A stretch of DNA of 64,000 bases from DAIDHZ01 sp035480255 (GCA_964630875.1 CAZVXF010000004.1:1-64000); one strand, 5' to 3'; positions 50,000 to 59,097 are shown, counted from the stretch's first letter. Translations and numbers: made by a program. Notes: generated from the letters alone by a model not told the origin.

Positions 50000-51406
50000 A
50001 TGGCAAAATCTAAAACTCGTCTATTAACCGCTTCTACAATTGCTTTTATCAATTTAGCCGCGATATGTAATATAAAAAATTTTCCTTTATTTGCTGAATT
50101 TGGACTTTCTGTCATTGCACTGTTGGCGCTTGCAGCCATTATCTTTTTTATTCCCGCAGCTTTTGTTTCGGCGGAACTCGCGTCGGGTTGGCCTGATCGC
50201 GGTGTTTATACTTGGGTGAGAGAAGCTTTAGGCCCACGAATGGGCTTTGTCGCTGTCTGGTTACAATGGATTGAGAATGTCATTTACTATCCAACAATTC
50301 TCACCTTTATTGCGACAGCGGTTGCATATATTTTTGATCCAGCACTTGCAACAAATAAAACTTTTTTGATCACGACTATCCTCACCACTTTCTGGATTGC
50401 GACTCTGATCAATTTCCTTGGAATGCGAATTTCGGGATTAATCAGTGTAATTACGGCTCTTTTGGGAACCGTGGTGCCAGTTGTGTTAATTACGCTTTTA
50501 TCATTGGGTTGGTTGATGAAGGGGCTTCCCTCTCAAATCTCTTTTCAATGGAATGCGATGGCTCCCGATCTTCGTTCACTCAAAGACCTTGTCCTTTTTA
50601 CCGGGATTTTATTTGGTCTTGCTGGCGTTGAAATGTCTGCTGTCCATGCAAAAAATGTCGAAAACCCAAAAGTTGCCTACCCTAAAGGAATATTTTTATC
50701 CGCGATTCTGATTTTAGGTTTTTCAACAATTGGAGCCCTTGCAATTGGCGTGATTGTTCCCACGCACGAGATCCAGCTTGCCTCCGGCGCAATGGAAGCA
50801 TTTCGTTATCTGTTAGATGCTTACAATCTCTCATGGACAATGCCGATCGTTGCAGCAATCGTATCATTTGGAGCCCTTGGAATGCTCAGCACTTGGATTG
50901 TCGGTCCAAGTCGCAGTCTTTTTGCGACAGCAATGCATGGCGATCTACCTCCGTTCTTTCATAAAGAAAATCAACGAGGGATGCCGGTTGGGATATTAAT
51001 TGCTCAAGGAATCATTGTTACGATTCTTTCTTTAATATTCTTGTTTATGCCAACAGTGACAAGCTCCTACTGGATCCTTCTATCTCTTGCAGCGCTTCTC
51101 TATCAACTCATGTATGTATTGATGTTTATCGCAGCGATTGTGCTACGTTATAAATATCCAAAAGTTGAACGAATGTATCGGATTCCTTTTGGCAACATCG
51201 GAATGTGGGTTGTAGGAGTGATTGGTGTTCTCGGTTCTCTTTTTGGCTTCATTCTTTGCTTTATTCCTCCTAGCCAGTTTGAAACAGGCGATCTCCTGTT
51301 TTTTGAATCATTTTTGATGATTTCATGCATTATTTTTTGCGCCCTCCCAATTCTCATTTACCATCTTCGTAAACCTTCATGGCATCTGAAAAATGACAAA
51401 GACTAG
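50000..51406 (+). CDS. APC-family amino acid permease
   Basis: The 468-residue inner-membrane protein has about 12 helices and resembles the glutamate/GABA-antiporter branch of the APC superfamily: T-I-A-F-I-N-L-A-A-I near the start, E-L-A-S-G-W-P-D-R-G-V-Y-T-W-V-R-E-A-L-G-P near 60, W-L-Q-W-I-E-N-V-I-Y-Y-P, G-L-A-G-V-E-M-S-A-V-H-A in helix 6 and the M-Y-R-I-P-F-G-N-I-G loop. The substrate is not predictable. Translation is coupled to the methyltransferase gene (14-base overlap). Confidence 0.93.
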   Translation: MAKSKTRLLTASTIAFINLAAICNIKNFPLFAEFGLSVIALLALAAIIFFIPAAFVSAELASGWPDRGVYTWVREALGPRMGFVAVWLQWIENVIYYPTILTFIATAVAYIFDPALATNKTFLITTILTTFWIATLINFLGMRISGLISVITALLGTVVPVVLITLLSLGWLMKGLPSQISFQWNAMAPDLRSLKDLVLFTGILFGLAGVEMSAVHAKNVENPKVAYPKGIFLSAILILGFSTIGALAIGVIVPTHEIQLASGAMEAFRYLLDAYNLSWTMPIVAAIVSFGALGMLSTWIVGPSRSLFATAMHGDLPPFFHKENQRGMPVGILIAQGIIVTILSLIFLFMPTVTSSYWILLSLAALLYQLMYVLMFIAAIVLRYKYPKVERMYRIPFGNIGMWVVGVIGVLGSLFGFILCFIPPSQFETGDLLFFESFLMISCIIFCALPILIYHLRKPSWHLKNDKD

Positions 51407-52142
51407 TTGGGAAAACTCTGAAGAATGGTACAACCGTTGTGTCGGAGAAAAAGGACATTATTACCACGAATCTGTCATTCTTAAAGGAGCCTTACGTTTA
51501 CTTGATCTAAAGGCAGGAAATCACCTTCTTGATCTTGGTTGCGGTCAGGGAGTCTTCGAGCGCCAGCTTCCAAAGACAATTCAATATACAGGAATCGACA
51601 GCTCTCAATCCTTACTCGCCGCTGCCAAAAAGATGTCCTCAAGGGATTTCATGTTAGCAGATGCCTGCTCTCCCCTTCCTTTAAGGAATCAAAAATTTGA
51701 CGCTGCCTGCTTTATCCTCTCTCTACAAAACATGGAATTTCCAGAACAGGCAATTGAACAAGCAGCTCAACACCTAAAACCCAATGGCAAACTTCTTCTC
51801 GTTCTCAATCACCCTTGTTTTCGTATCCCGCGACAAAGCAATTGGGGTGTTGATGAGAAAATGCATTTGCAATACAGACGTATGAATGTTTACATGTCTC
51901 CTCAAAAAATTCCAATCCAAACAGCCCCAAGTCGCGCCTCTGAATCCGCGACCACATTTTCCTTCCATCATCCTCTCTCTTTTTACGTCTCCGCGCTTTC
52001 AAAAAATCATTGTACTGTCACGTGCCTCGAAGAATGGTGTTCAGACAAAAAAAGTGTTGGTGGGAAGGCTAAAATGGAGGATAAAGCGCGCAAAGAGTTT
52101 CCCTTATTTCTTGCAATTGTGGCAAAATTATCACCTCCTTAA
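51393..52142 (+). CDS. class I SAM-dependent methyltransferase
   Basis: The 249-residue protein has the SAM site L-L-D-L-G-C-G-Q-G near 45, I-D-S-S-Q-S-L-L as the acidic strand, A-D-A-C-S-P-L-P-L and L-K-P-N-G-K-L-L-L-V-L-N-H-P-C-F, typical of methyltransferase type 11. The H-P-C-F-R-I-P element and the extended insert are seen in methyltransferases of unknown target. It is the last gene of the tight operon that begins at 46744. Its final 20 codons are duplicated downstream at 52550-52610. Confidence 0.9.
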   Translation: MTKTSWENSEEWYNRCVGEKGHYYHESVILKGALRLLDLKAGNHLLDLGCGQGVFERQLPKTIQYTGIDSSQSLLAAAKKMSSRDFMLADACSPLPLRNQKFDAACFILSLQNMEFPEQAIEQAAQHLKPNGKLLLVLNHPCFRIPRQSNWGVDEKMHLQYRRMNVYMSPQKIPIQTAPSRASESATTFSFHHPLSFYVSALSKNHCTVTCLEEWCSDKKSVGGKAKMEDKARKEFPLFLAIVAKLSPP

Positions 52143-52670
52143 GCAGGAAAATCTATGACTAGTGCGGTACCAAAAAACACTTTTACTTTTCAAGTTTGTT
52201 CCAATGTATGTCCTTATGTAGAAGATCAAACTGTTAAAGACCGAATGTCTGAGATTCTAAAAAATGAGAGGGAAAAAAGACAAGTTAATCTGTCTAAGAA
52301 CTCATCAAAACCTATACAAAATTTCCCCCCAACTCGTCCAGCCTCAAGAAGAAATTCAACAGCGCCTGAGCTTTCGGATCAAGACGAAAAAATCGAAGAG
52401 GTGATCTTTAAAAATGGGCGATGGTTTCTTCCAGAGTCAAGGCCTGCGGAAGAAAAAATTGAAACGGTTGTGTTTTGTCGTCGAAGAACTATAATGGGAA
52501 ACGATTCCCTAAGCCGGTCTAACAAACACAAACCGAAGTAACCTATGCAGATAAAGCGCGCCCCTTATTTCTTGCAATTGTGGCAAAATTATCCCCTATT
52601 TAAGCAGGAGAATCTATGACTAGTGCTGTACAAAAAAACACTTTTACTTCTCAAGTTTGTTCCAATGGAT
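52080..52670 (+). repeat. direct duplication of methyltransferase 3' end plus small-gene 5' region
   Basis: Bases about 52080-52208 recur at 52550-52669 with a 9-base deletion and some changes. The unit runs from GATAAAGCGCGC through CTTGCAATTGTGGCAAAATT and the ribosome-binding region into the first 17 codons of the small gene, so the second copy brings its own leader. Confidence 0.88.
52155..52541 (+). CDS. small hypothetical protein, 128 aa, copy 1
   Basis: The protein begins MTSAVPKNTFTFQVCSN and shares this start with the gene at 52616. The remainder is charged and probably disordered, with R-M-S-E-I-L-K and R-P-A-S-R-R-N also shared. AAGCAGG lies 8 bases before the ATG. No domain recognised. 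It is 12 bases downstream of the methyltransferase. Confidence 0.7.
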   Translation: MTSAVPKNTFTFQVCSNVCPYVEDQTVKDRMSEILKNEREKRQVNLSKNSSKPIQNFPPTRPASRRNSTAPELSDQDEKIEEVIFKNGRWFLPESRPAEEKIETVVFCRRRTIMGNDSLSRSNKHKPK

Positions 52671-52855
52671 CTCTTGATGTAAAAGACCAAGCTCCCGAAG
52701 CTCAGATGTCAGAGATTCTAAAAATTCAAAGGAACGTAGAAATAGGTGATCCTGATCTATCTCACCTAATTCGTCCAGCCACAAGAAGAAATGCAGAAGC
52801 AACAGGGGGTTTGGGTCTAGAGATGATAGAGTCGAAATTACATGGGGGCAATTGA
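52616..52855 (+). CDS. small hypothetical protein, 79 aa, copy 2
   Basis: A shorter paralogue of the preceding gene with the same N-terminus (MTSAVQKNTFTSQVCSN), then M-S-E-I-L-K and I-R-P-A-T-R-R-N. The C-terminal half of copy 1 (from about 76) has no counterpart. AAGCAGGAG lies upstream. It could be a decaying duplicate or a functional short form. The ABC-F gene starts 8 bases after its stop. Confidence 0.6.
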   Translation: MTSAVQKNTFTSQVCSNGSLDVKDQAPEAQMSEILKIQRNVEIGDPDLSHLIRPATRRNAEATGGLGLEMIESKLHGGN

Positions 52856-52862
52856 TTCGGCA

Positions 52863-54584
52863 ATGATTCAATTTGATGATGTCAGTCTTTCTTTTGCAGG
52901 CAAACCGCTTTTCTCAGGAGCTTCTTTCACGCTTCAGAAAGGAGAGCGCTGCGCGCTTGTGGGCCGCAATGGGTCGGGAAAATCCACCATCTTCCGCATT
53001 ATTGCTAAGGAAATGGAACCAGATTTTGGTGCTGTCTCGATTCCTCGTGGATATCGAATTGGCTATCTCCAACAACATATTCAATTCACAAAACCGACAC
53101 TTCTTGAAGAAGCAGCACTGGGACTACCACCTGGTGAAGAGGAAATGCTATATAAAGCAGAAAAAATTTTGCTTGGTCTTGGCTTTACTGTCGATGATTT
53201 TGATCGAGCGCCTACAAATTTTTCTGGCGGCTATGCATTGCGACTCCATTTAGCAAAAGTCTTAATCTCTGAACCTGATTGTCTTCTTTTGGACGAACCG
53301 ACGAATTACTTAGATATTCTATCCATTCGATGGCTCGCGCAATTTCTGACACGCTGGAATGGGGAATTTATCCTGATTTCGCATGACCGCGATTTTCTCG
53401 ATCAAGTGTGTACGCATACAATGGGACTTCATCGCAACGAGATCAGAAAGTTTAAAGGCAGTACGATTCATTATTTCGAAAAAATTGTCATTGAAGAAGA
53501 ACTCCATGAAAAAACGCGACTGAAGGTCGAGAAAAAAAGAGCACATGCAGAACAATTTGTCGAGCGCTTCGGCGCAAAAGCAACAAAAGCTGCACAAGCA
53601 CAATCGCGTCTTAAAATGCTGGAACGAGAACCTGCTCTAGAGAAACTCAACGCCCTTTCAAACTTAGATTTTTCATTCAATGCAGCACCTTTCTTGGGTG
53701 AAAAGATGTTAGAAGCCCAAAATCTTTTCTTTTCCTACACAGAGGAGCCTTTGATTGAAAATGTCTCATTTTTGATGGGGAGAAAAGAAAGAATTGGAAT
53801 CATTGGGAAAAACGGCCGCGGTAAATCGACTCTACTTCGCCTTATTCACTCAGAATTAAAGCCAAAAAGTGGACATTTATTTACTTCAGAAAATTGCAAA
53901 ATCGGCTACTTCGGGCAAACACACATCGAACGACTCAAACCAAACCATACGATTGAAGAAGAAATTTCGCTTGCAAATCCGCTTCTTTCTTTCACGCAAA
54001 CGAAAGCAATTTCTGGACTCATGATGTTTAGCGGCGATGATTCCCTAAAAACGATGTCGCAACTATCTGGAGGAGAAAAAAGCCGCGTCTTGCTAGGGAA
54101 AATTCTTGCAAAACCATGCAATCTTCTTCTACTTGATGAACCGACGCACCATCTCGACATCGAATCGATCGAAGCACTCATTGATGCTTTAGAGGATTTT
54201 CCAGGCTCTGTAATCATTGTTACACATAGCGAATTGATTTTACGCAGGCTAAATCTGACACAAATTATTTTATGTAAGAGCAACGCACAAACGACTTTCC
54301 TTGGAAATTACGACGAATTCTTAGAAAAAATTGGCTGGGAAGAGGAAGAAAAAAAGCCAGCTCCTGTAAAAAAAGCACCTCCTCCTAAAAAATCAAACAA
54401 TCTTGAACGGGAAATCAAAAAACTGGAAGAGCAAATTAAAACAATCGAAGAACAGCTCTCGAAAAATGTCGTGCTTTTAAATCAAAATCCCAGATCTCTC
54501 GAGCTTTCGAAACAAATCGAACAGCTGCAGAAAACAATCGATCAACTCTATCAAGAACTCGAAGTTCTCTTCTCAAAAATATAA
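52863..54584 (+). CDS. ABC-F family ATPase (Uup/EttA-like)
   Basis: ABC-F proteins are soluble twin ATPases that act on ribosomes rather than as transporters. The 573-residue protein has G-R-N-G-S-G-K-S-T and F-S-G-G-Y-A-L-R in the first cassette, D-E-P-T-N-Y-L-D, a linker rich in K-K-R-A-H-A-E-Q-F-V-E-R-F, then G-K-N-G-R-G-K-S-T, L-S-G-G-E-K-S-R-V and D-E-P-T-H-H-L-D-I in the second. A Pro/Lys bridge and C-terminal coiled coil follow, as in Uup. The start is M-I-Q-F-D-D-V; an upstream ATG at 52842 lies within the preceding gene. The first LSGGQ is degenerate, as often seen. Confidence 0.94.
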   Translation: MIQFDDVSLSFAGKPLFSGASFTLQKGERCALVGRNGSGKSTIFRIIAKEMEPDFGAVSIPRGYRIGYLQQHIQFTKPTLLEEAALGLPPGEEEMLYKAEKILLGLGFTVDDFDRAPTNFSGGYALRLHLAKVLISEPDCLLLDEPTNYLDILSIRWLAQFLTRWNGEFILISHDRDFLDQVCTHTMGLHRNEIRKFKGSTIHYFEKIVIEEELHEKTRLKVEKKRAHAEQFVERFGAKATKAAQAQSRLKMLEREPALEKLNALSNLDFSFNAAPFLGEKMLEAQNLFFSYTEEPLIENVSFLMGRKERIGIIGKNGRGKSTLLRLIHSELKPKSGHLFTSENCKIGYFGQTHIERLKPNHTIEEEISLANPLLSFTQTKAISGLMMFSGDDSLKTMSQLSGGEKSRVLLGKILAKPCNLLLLDEPTHHLDIESIEALIDALEDFPGSVIIVTHSELILRRLNLTQIILCKSNAQTTFLGNYDEFLEKIGWEEEEKKPAPVKKAPPPKKSNNLEREIKKLEEQIKTIEEQLSKNVVLLNQNPRSLELSKQIEQLQKTIDQLYQELEVLFSKI

Positions 54585-54655
54585 GTCAGTTTGCAGAAAA
54601 TTTACAAAACTTGTTTATCTTGCAACACATTTTCTGATATAACCTCGAGACAGAT

Positions 54656-56470
54656 ATGTGTGGAATTTTTGGTTACGTTGGGAAAAAGAATCCGATCAAT
54701 ATTTGTATGCAAGGTTTATTGCATCTCGAATATCGAGGCTATGATTCTACGGGAATCGGAGGAATCCACAATGGGAAGATTGAAATTTGTAAGAGTGAAG
54801 GAAAGCTTTCGAATCTGAAAAAAAAGCTCGACCTTCCAATGCTCGAACTTGCCATTGCACATACGCGGTGGGCAACGCATGGAAAAGTAAATACAGCAAA
54901 TGCACATCCTCTTGTTGATGCAAGTGGATCGATTGCTCTCATTCATAATGGCATTATTGAAAATTATCAAGAACTCAAAGAGAATTTGATCAAAGAAGGA
55001 ATTTCTTTTTCTTCAGAAACAGACTCTGAAGTCGTTGTGAATCTCATTGCGAAATTCTACAAAGGCGATTTAGTTCAGGCAATTCATAAAGCGCTTGGAT
55101 TACTCAAAGGAATCTTCGCTTTGCTTGTGATCCACAAGGATCACCCGAAAGAGATCATTGCAACAGCACAAGATTGCCCTTTATCGATTGGTTGCAATGT
55201 AGATAAAAGCGAATCGATGATCTCTTCAGATCCAAACACTTTTCAAGGTGATAGTTTCGATATTTTATTCTTAAAAGAGAAAGAAATTGCTCGCGTAACT
55301 TCTGGTTGTGTAGAAATTTTTGATCAGCAACTGAAAAGCATCAGTAAACGCAGCGAAAGGCTCGAAATCGAACAACAAACTCCTTCTAAAGAGGGTTTTG
55401 AGCATTTCATGCTGAAAGAAATTTTCGAACAACCAACAACGATTCGAAAGGCTCTTTTAGGAAGATTTAATCTTGGCATTTTCTTTGAAGAACTAAAGCT
55501 AACAAATGAATATCTGAAAGGTGTAGAAAGCCTTTGGATCTTAGGTTGTGGCACATCCTCTCATGCAGGAGTTCTCGGTACTTATTTAATGGAAGATCTT
55601 GCTCGATTTCCAGCCAGCGTTGAGATCGCTTCTGAAGCGCGATATCGAAATCCAATCCTTTCAAAAAATACACTTGTGATCGCAGTCAGCCAATCTGGAG
55701 AAACAGCTGATTTAATCGCAGCAACCCGAGAAGCCCAAAAATATGGATGTAAAACATTAGGCATCTGCAACGTAAAAAATTCGACTCTTGTCAGAGAAGC
55801 CGATGGCGTTATTTTTTTAAGAGCAGGTCCTGAAATTAGCGTTTGCTCAACCAAAGCATTTACTGCCCAGTTAACAGTTTTTATTCTCCTTTCGCTCTAT
55901 TTTGCCAATTTAAGAAAAGCACAAATCGACATGGGTGCAATCTACAAAGAGCTATTGAATATCCCCGTTCACATTGAACAAATTCTGGATAGAAAAGAAG
56001 AAATTCAAAAAATCGCTAAAAAATATGCAAAATATGATGATTTTATTTTTTTAGGGCGCAGATATATGTTGCCTACAGCTCAGGAATCAGCTCTTAAATT
56101 GAAGGAAATCTCTTATGTCAATGCCAATAGCTATGCTGCCGGCGAACTCAAACACGGGCCGATTGCTCTTTTAGGACCGAATTTCCCAGTCATTGCTTTT
56201 TGTGCAAATCGTCAAACAAGAGAAAAAATTGCGAGCAATCTGATGGAAGTGAAAGCAAGGCATGCACCCGTTTTTGCCATTGCGCCTGAGAATTTCAAAG
56301 AAATGGGAACGATTGCAGATGATGTTTTTTATGTGCCACCAACTCTAGATATTCTTGCTCCTTTTAGCTCGGCAGTTGTTGGACAACTCTTTGCCTATTA
56401 TCTTGCAAAAGAAAGAGGCTCTGATATTGATCAGCCCAGAAATCTCGCAAAATCGGTCACGGTCGAATGA
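54656..56470 (+). CDS. glmS: glutamine-fructose-6-phosphate aminotransferase (isomerizing)
   Basis: GlmS makes glucosamine-6-phosphate for lipid A and cell-wall precursors. The 604-residue protein starts M-C-G-I-F-G-Y with the N-terminal nucleophile Cys2, followed by Y-R-G-Y-D-S and the glutaminase site T-R-W-A-T-H-G. Two SIS domains carry G-C-G-T-S-S-H, S-Q-S-G-E-T-A-D, and E-L-K-H-G-P-I-A-L. It ends R-N-L-A-K-S-V-T-V-E, the standard C-terminus. No glmS ribozyme is visible in the 71-base leader. It overlaps the next gene by four bases. Confidence 0.97.
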   Translation: MCGIFGYVGKKNPINICMQGLLHLEYRGYDSTGIGGIHNGKIEICKSEGKLSNLKKKLDLPMLELAIAHTRWATHGKVNTANAHPLVDASGSIALIHNGIIENYQELKENLIKEGISFSSETDSEVVVNLIAKFYKGDLVQAIHKALGLLKGIFALLVIHKDHPKEIIATAQDCPLSIGCNVDKSESMISSDPNTFQGDSFDILFLKEKEIARVTSGCVEIFDQQLKSISKRSERLEIEQQTPSKEGFEHFMLKEIFEQPTTIRKALLGRFNLGIFFEELKLTNEYLKGVESLWILGCGTSSHAGVLGTYLMEDLARFPASVEIASEARYRNPILSKNTLVIAVSQSGETADLIAATREAQKYGCKTLGICNVKNSTLVREADGVIFLRAGPEISVCSTKAFTAQLTVFILLSLYFANLRKAQIDMGAIYKELLNIPVHIEQILDRKEEIQKIAKKYAKYDDFIFLGRRYMLPTAQESALKLKEISYVNANSYAAGELKHGPIALLGPNFPVIAFCANRQTREKIASNLMEVKARHAPVFAIAPENFKEMGTIADDVFYVPPTLDILAPFSSAVVGQLFAYYLAKERGSDIDQPRNLAKSVTVE

Positions 56471-57756
56471 AAAAAATCATACTGACTCTATTGATTTTCT
56501 GCATCGCAATCATCGTCTTTCTTCCCTCTCTTCTTTCCACATATTATGGAAAATTTTTTCTCATTCGATTCTTAGAAAGCCGTTTGCATGGGAACGTTTC
56601 CATCGAAGAAGTTCATCTTTCCTGGAGCGGCCCTCAAGTTTTTAACAATGCCTCTGTAGCCAGTCCTGAAATGATTGGGACCATTCGTCATTTCGAATCC
56701 CCTGCCCCCTTTTGGAAACTGCGAGAAATGAAGACAACCTTTCAAATCCAAGGCGGTACGTTTACATTTCCTACATACAGTGCTCAGATCATTCAAACTG
56801 ATGCGAAGATCCAAGGAAATATCATACAGGCAAATGCAGCAACTCCGCAGGGCGGATCGTTAAATATTCAAGGAACATATCTCTCGAAAGACCATTTTAA
56901 TGGCACAGTTAAATTGCATGAAATTCCCACTATTTTCATTGCGAAACTCTTAAAGGCGGATATTCTCCCGATCGTTCTTGGACCGACAGTGAACCTCAAC
57001 GGAACTTTCTCTCAGGGAACGCTCTCCATACATTTCTCGTCCCCACTCGCAGGTGCATCAATCAATGCAGGAATCACGAACAACAAAGTCTCTCTGACAG
57101 AACCCATCCGAGCAACACTTCAACTCACTGATGATTTCAGAAACGAACTTTTAAAGCATATCAGTCCTAGCATGCTCACAGATTTCAGCCTAAAAAATCC
57201 CGTTACACTGTACATTCCTTCCGGAAGTTTTCGGCTTCCATTTTCTCATCTTGAAATCACAAATGCAGAACTCAATTTAGGGCAGGCGCGCCTAAGAAGT
57301 GGAGAAACATTACGATCGACACTCTCGATCTTTAAAAAAATTGGAAAGAGATTTGATATCTGGTTTACACCGATCACGTTTAGCATTCAAGGAAACGCGT
57401 TGCATTTGGAGCGATTCGATGCGCTTCTTGACCAATCTGTCCACTTATGTGCTTGGGGAGAGCTCCGCAATCATAAAGTACGTATGATGCTTGGAATTCC
57501 ATCAGACACGATCAAGAGCTCATTTGGGATCCAAACACTCTCTTCAAACTATGTGTTAACAATTCCAGTGCACGGCACGCTGCAACACCCGAAGTTTGAC
57601 ACTGGGCCTGCCATCGCAAAAATAGCAGCCATGAGTGCATCAAAAGAGATCCCCTCGAAAGCAGGGAAAATATTCGGTGGAGCCCTCAACCTTTTCACAC
57701 AAGCGCAAGGAGAAGATGATATTCCTCCTCCTAAAAGACCCTTCCCTTGGGAATAG
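56467..57756 (+). CDS. AsmA-like membrane-anchored protein, 429 aa
   Basis: The protein has one N-terminal membrane helix (I-L-T-L-L-I-F-C-I-A-I-I-V-F-L-P-S-L-L) and a long beta-rich region with repeating strands, e.g. V-S-I-E-E-V-H-L-S-W-S-G-P-Q-V and A-Q-I-I-Q-T-D-A-K-I-Q-G-N-I-I. This pattern, including the early F-L-E-S-R-L-H-G-N-V-S, is that of AsmA/TamB-type repeating-beta-groove proteins that bridge the inner membrane and periplasm for lipid movement. The assignment is by pattern only. The ATG overlaps the glmS stop. Confidence 0.7.
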   Translation: MKKIILTLLIFCIAIIVFLPSLLSTYYGKFFLIRFLESRLHGNVSIEEVHLSWSGPQVFNNASVASPEMIGTIRHFESPAPFWKLREMKTTFQIQGGTFTFPTYSAQIIQTDAKIQGNIIQANAATPQGGSLNIQGTYLSKDHFNGTVKLHEIPTIFIAKLLKADILPIVLGPTVNLNGTFSQGTLSIHFSSPLAGASINAGITNNKVSLTEPIRATLQLTDDFRNELLKHISPSMLTDFSLKNPVTLYIPSGSFRLPFSHLEITNAELNLGQARLRSGETLRSTLSIFKKIGKRFDIWFTPITFSIQGNALHLERFDALLDQSVHLCAWGELRNHKVRMMLGIPSDTIKSSFGIQTLSSNYVLTIPVHGTLQHPKFDTGPAIAKIAAMSASKEIPSKAGKIFGGALNLFTQAQGEDDIPPPKRPFPWE

Positions 57757-57787
57757 TTCCACGAACCTTCCGGCGTTTGTTCTTATA

Positions 57788-58771
57788 CTAATCCCTAAAA
57801 TTATTTCCAGGCTCTGGAGAATTTCTACTCTCAGTTCCTGGAACTACAAACGGAAGTAGATCTCCTGTTTCTTCGTCAAAAGCAACATCACCCAAACTTG
57901 GCGCATTGTTACCCTCTTGACTTCCTCGAGAAAAGCTCTGAGCGCTATTTGCACGACGTGAAAAGCGATGACTGTCGTCGCTTGCAGAGTTCCCTCGGCC
58001 ATCTTGACTTCGCGAAGTTTGGCTTCCACCAAATTGACCATCGTCTTGTGAAGAACTCCGTAAGGAACTTTCACTACTGAGAAGGCTTGGCATTTGGTCT
58101 CCTTGATCGCGATCCTGACCATCTTGACTTCGCGAATTTTCACCACTTTTAACCCATGGAATTTGGTTACTGTCAAAGCTATCCCGTCTAGATGAACTTA
58201 GCGAATTTTGGTGATCATCGTCTTGTGAATTTCCACCACTTTTATCCCTTGGAGTTTGGTTATTGTCAAAACTCTTCTGGCTAGATGAACTTCGCGAAGT
58301 TTGGCTAACTCTCGGTAGGTTATTTTCTCCAGAATTACTCGATAGGGAATTTGTAGGACTTTGACCTATTGGAGTTCCGCTATCTCTATGGATCACAAGG
58401 GGAGATGGCCCTTGCGACTCAGTGCTATCCTGGCTCTTTTCTTTACGGGGTACCGCAGCAGGGATCTCCCCGAGAGTAACAGGGAATAGATCGTTTTCAT
58501 TTACGTTCCGAGCCAATGAATTTTTCCGTTCAATTCTTCCATAATCGGAAGCAAATTGCGTTCTTGTACCGTTTTCCTGATCAGGAATCTCATTCCTTTC
58601 GCTTTGACTTGCATCCGGCAAGGGAACCGGTGGGAAAGGATTCATTGAAGTAGATGCAGCATCAGATATCCTTCTTCGCTGAGGATTATCCATCGAATGA
58701 TTGGGTTCCGGACTTCTAGGAGTAGAACTTTTAGAAGAACAGCAAGAGCACCATGAACACCAAGAAAACAT
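57788..58771 (-). CDS. disordered Ser/Gln/Asn-rich protein with N-terminal Cys cluster
   Basis: The 327-residue protein begins MFSWCSWCSCCSSK, with four cysteines in the first 11 residues. The rest is low-complexity (S, N, Q, D, R), with repeats such as S-Q-T-S-R-S-S-S-S-Q, R-D-S-F-D-S-N-Q-I-P-W-V-K-S-G-E-N-S and D-K-S-G-G-N-S-Q. No domain, no signal peptide. A C-rich N-terminus of this kind is a common S-acylation site in eukaryotic membranes, so a host-membrane-targeted effector is a possible role, inferred only. It is convergent with the AsmA-like gene. Confidence 0.75.
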   Translation of the reverse strand: MFSWCSWCSCCSSKSSTPRSPEPNHSMDNPQRRRISDAASTSMNPFPPVPLPDASQSERNEIPDQENGTRTQFASDYGRIERKNSLARNVNENDLFPVTLGEIPAAVPRKEKSQDSTESQGPSPLVIHRDSGTPIGQSPTNSLSSNSGENNLPRVSQTSRSSSSQKSFDNNQTPRDKSGGNSQDDDHQNSLSSSRRDSFDSNQIPWVKSGENSRSQDGQDRDQGDQMPSLLSSESSLRSSSQDDGQFGGSQTSRSQDGRGNSASDDSHRFSRRANSAQSFSRGSQEGNNAPSLGDVAFDEETGDLLPFVVPGTESRNSPEPGNNFRD

Positions 58772-58938
58772 AAATTATCCTTATTTTTTACCTATATTAT
58801 ACACTCTAAAAAAGATAATTAAAATGAGATTCTTTATTAAATCATTAATAAAAAATTATTAACATATTAAACATTATTTTAAATAGATTACTCGAGCATC
58901 TCATTACGGGATGAGAGAAACTTGTCCATGCAGATTTT
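58772..58938. other. AT-rich leader, nothing recognised
   Basis: This 167-base stretch upstream of the disordered protein gene is over 80 percent A/T in parts. It should include that gene's promoter; no hairpin or repeat is clear. Confidence 0.4.
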
Positions 58939-59097
58939 AGAGGGAATTGCAAAACTCGCTTTGTGCGCAAAATTTGATGATTGGTTCAATTTGTGCAAAT
59001 TGACATAACCTATTGGGCTCTTCTGCAATTTGCAAAAAATTGAATCCAATGGAAAAAGGGCAAATTTGGAGCCAAATGGAGTATTGCAATTCCCTCT
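58939..59097. mobile_element. TIR element, complete copy (159 bp, MITE-like)
   Basis: Terminal repeats AGAGGGAATTGCAAAACTC / GAGTATTGCAATTCCCTCT (one mismatch) flank a body that is the reverse complement of the 33595-33760 copy, including AATTGACATAACCTATTGGG. A short insertion/deletion near the middle separates the two. No coding sequence. Confidence 0.87.

Noticed and set aside
54585..54655. glmS ribozyme or riboswitch upstream of glmS
   Set aside because: The leader is only 71 bases and AT-rich, without the ribozyme core; none seen.
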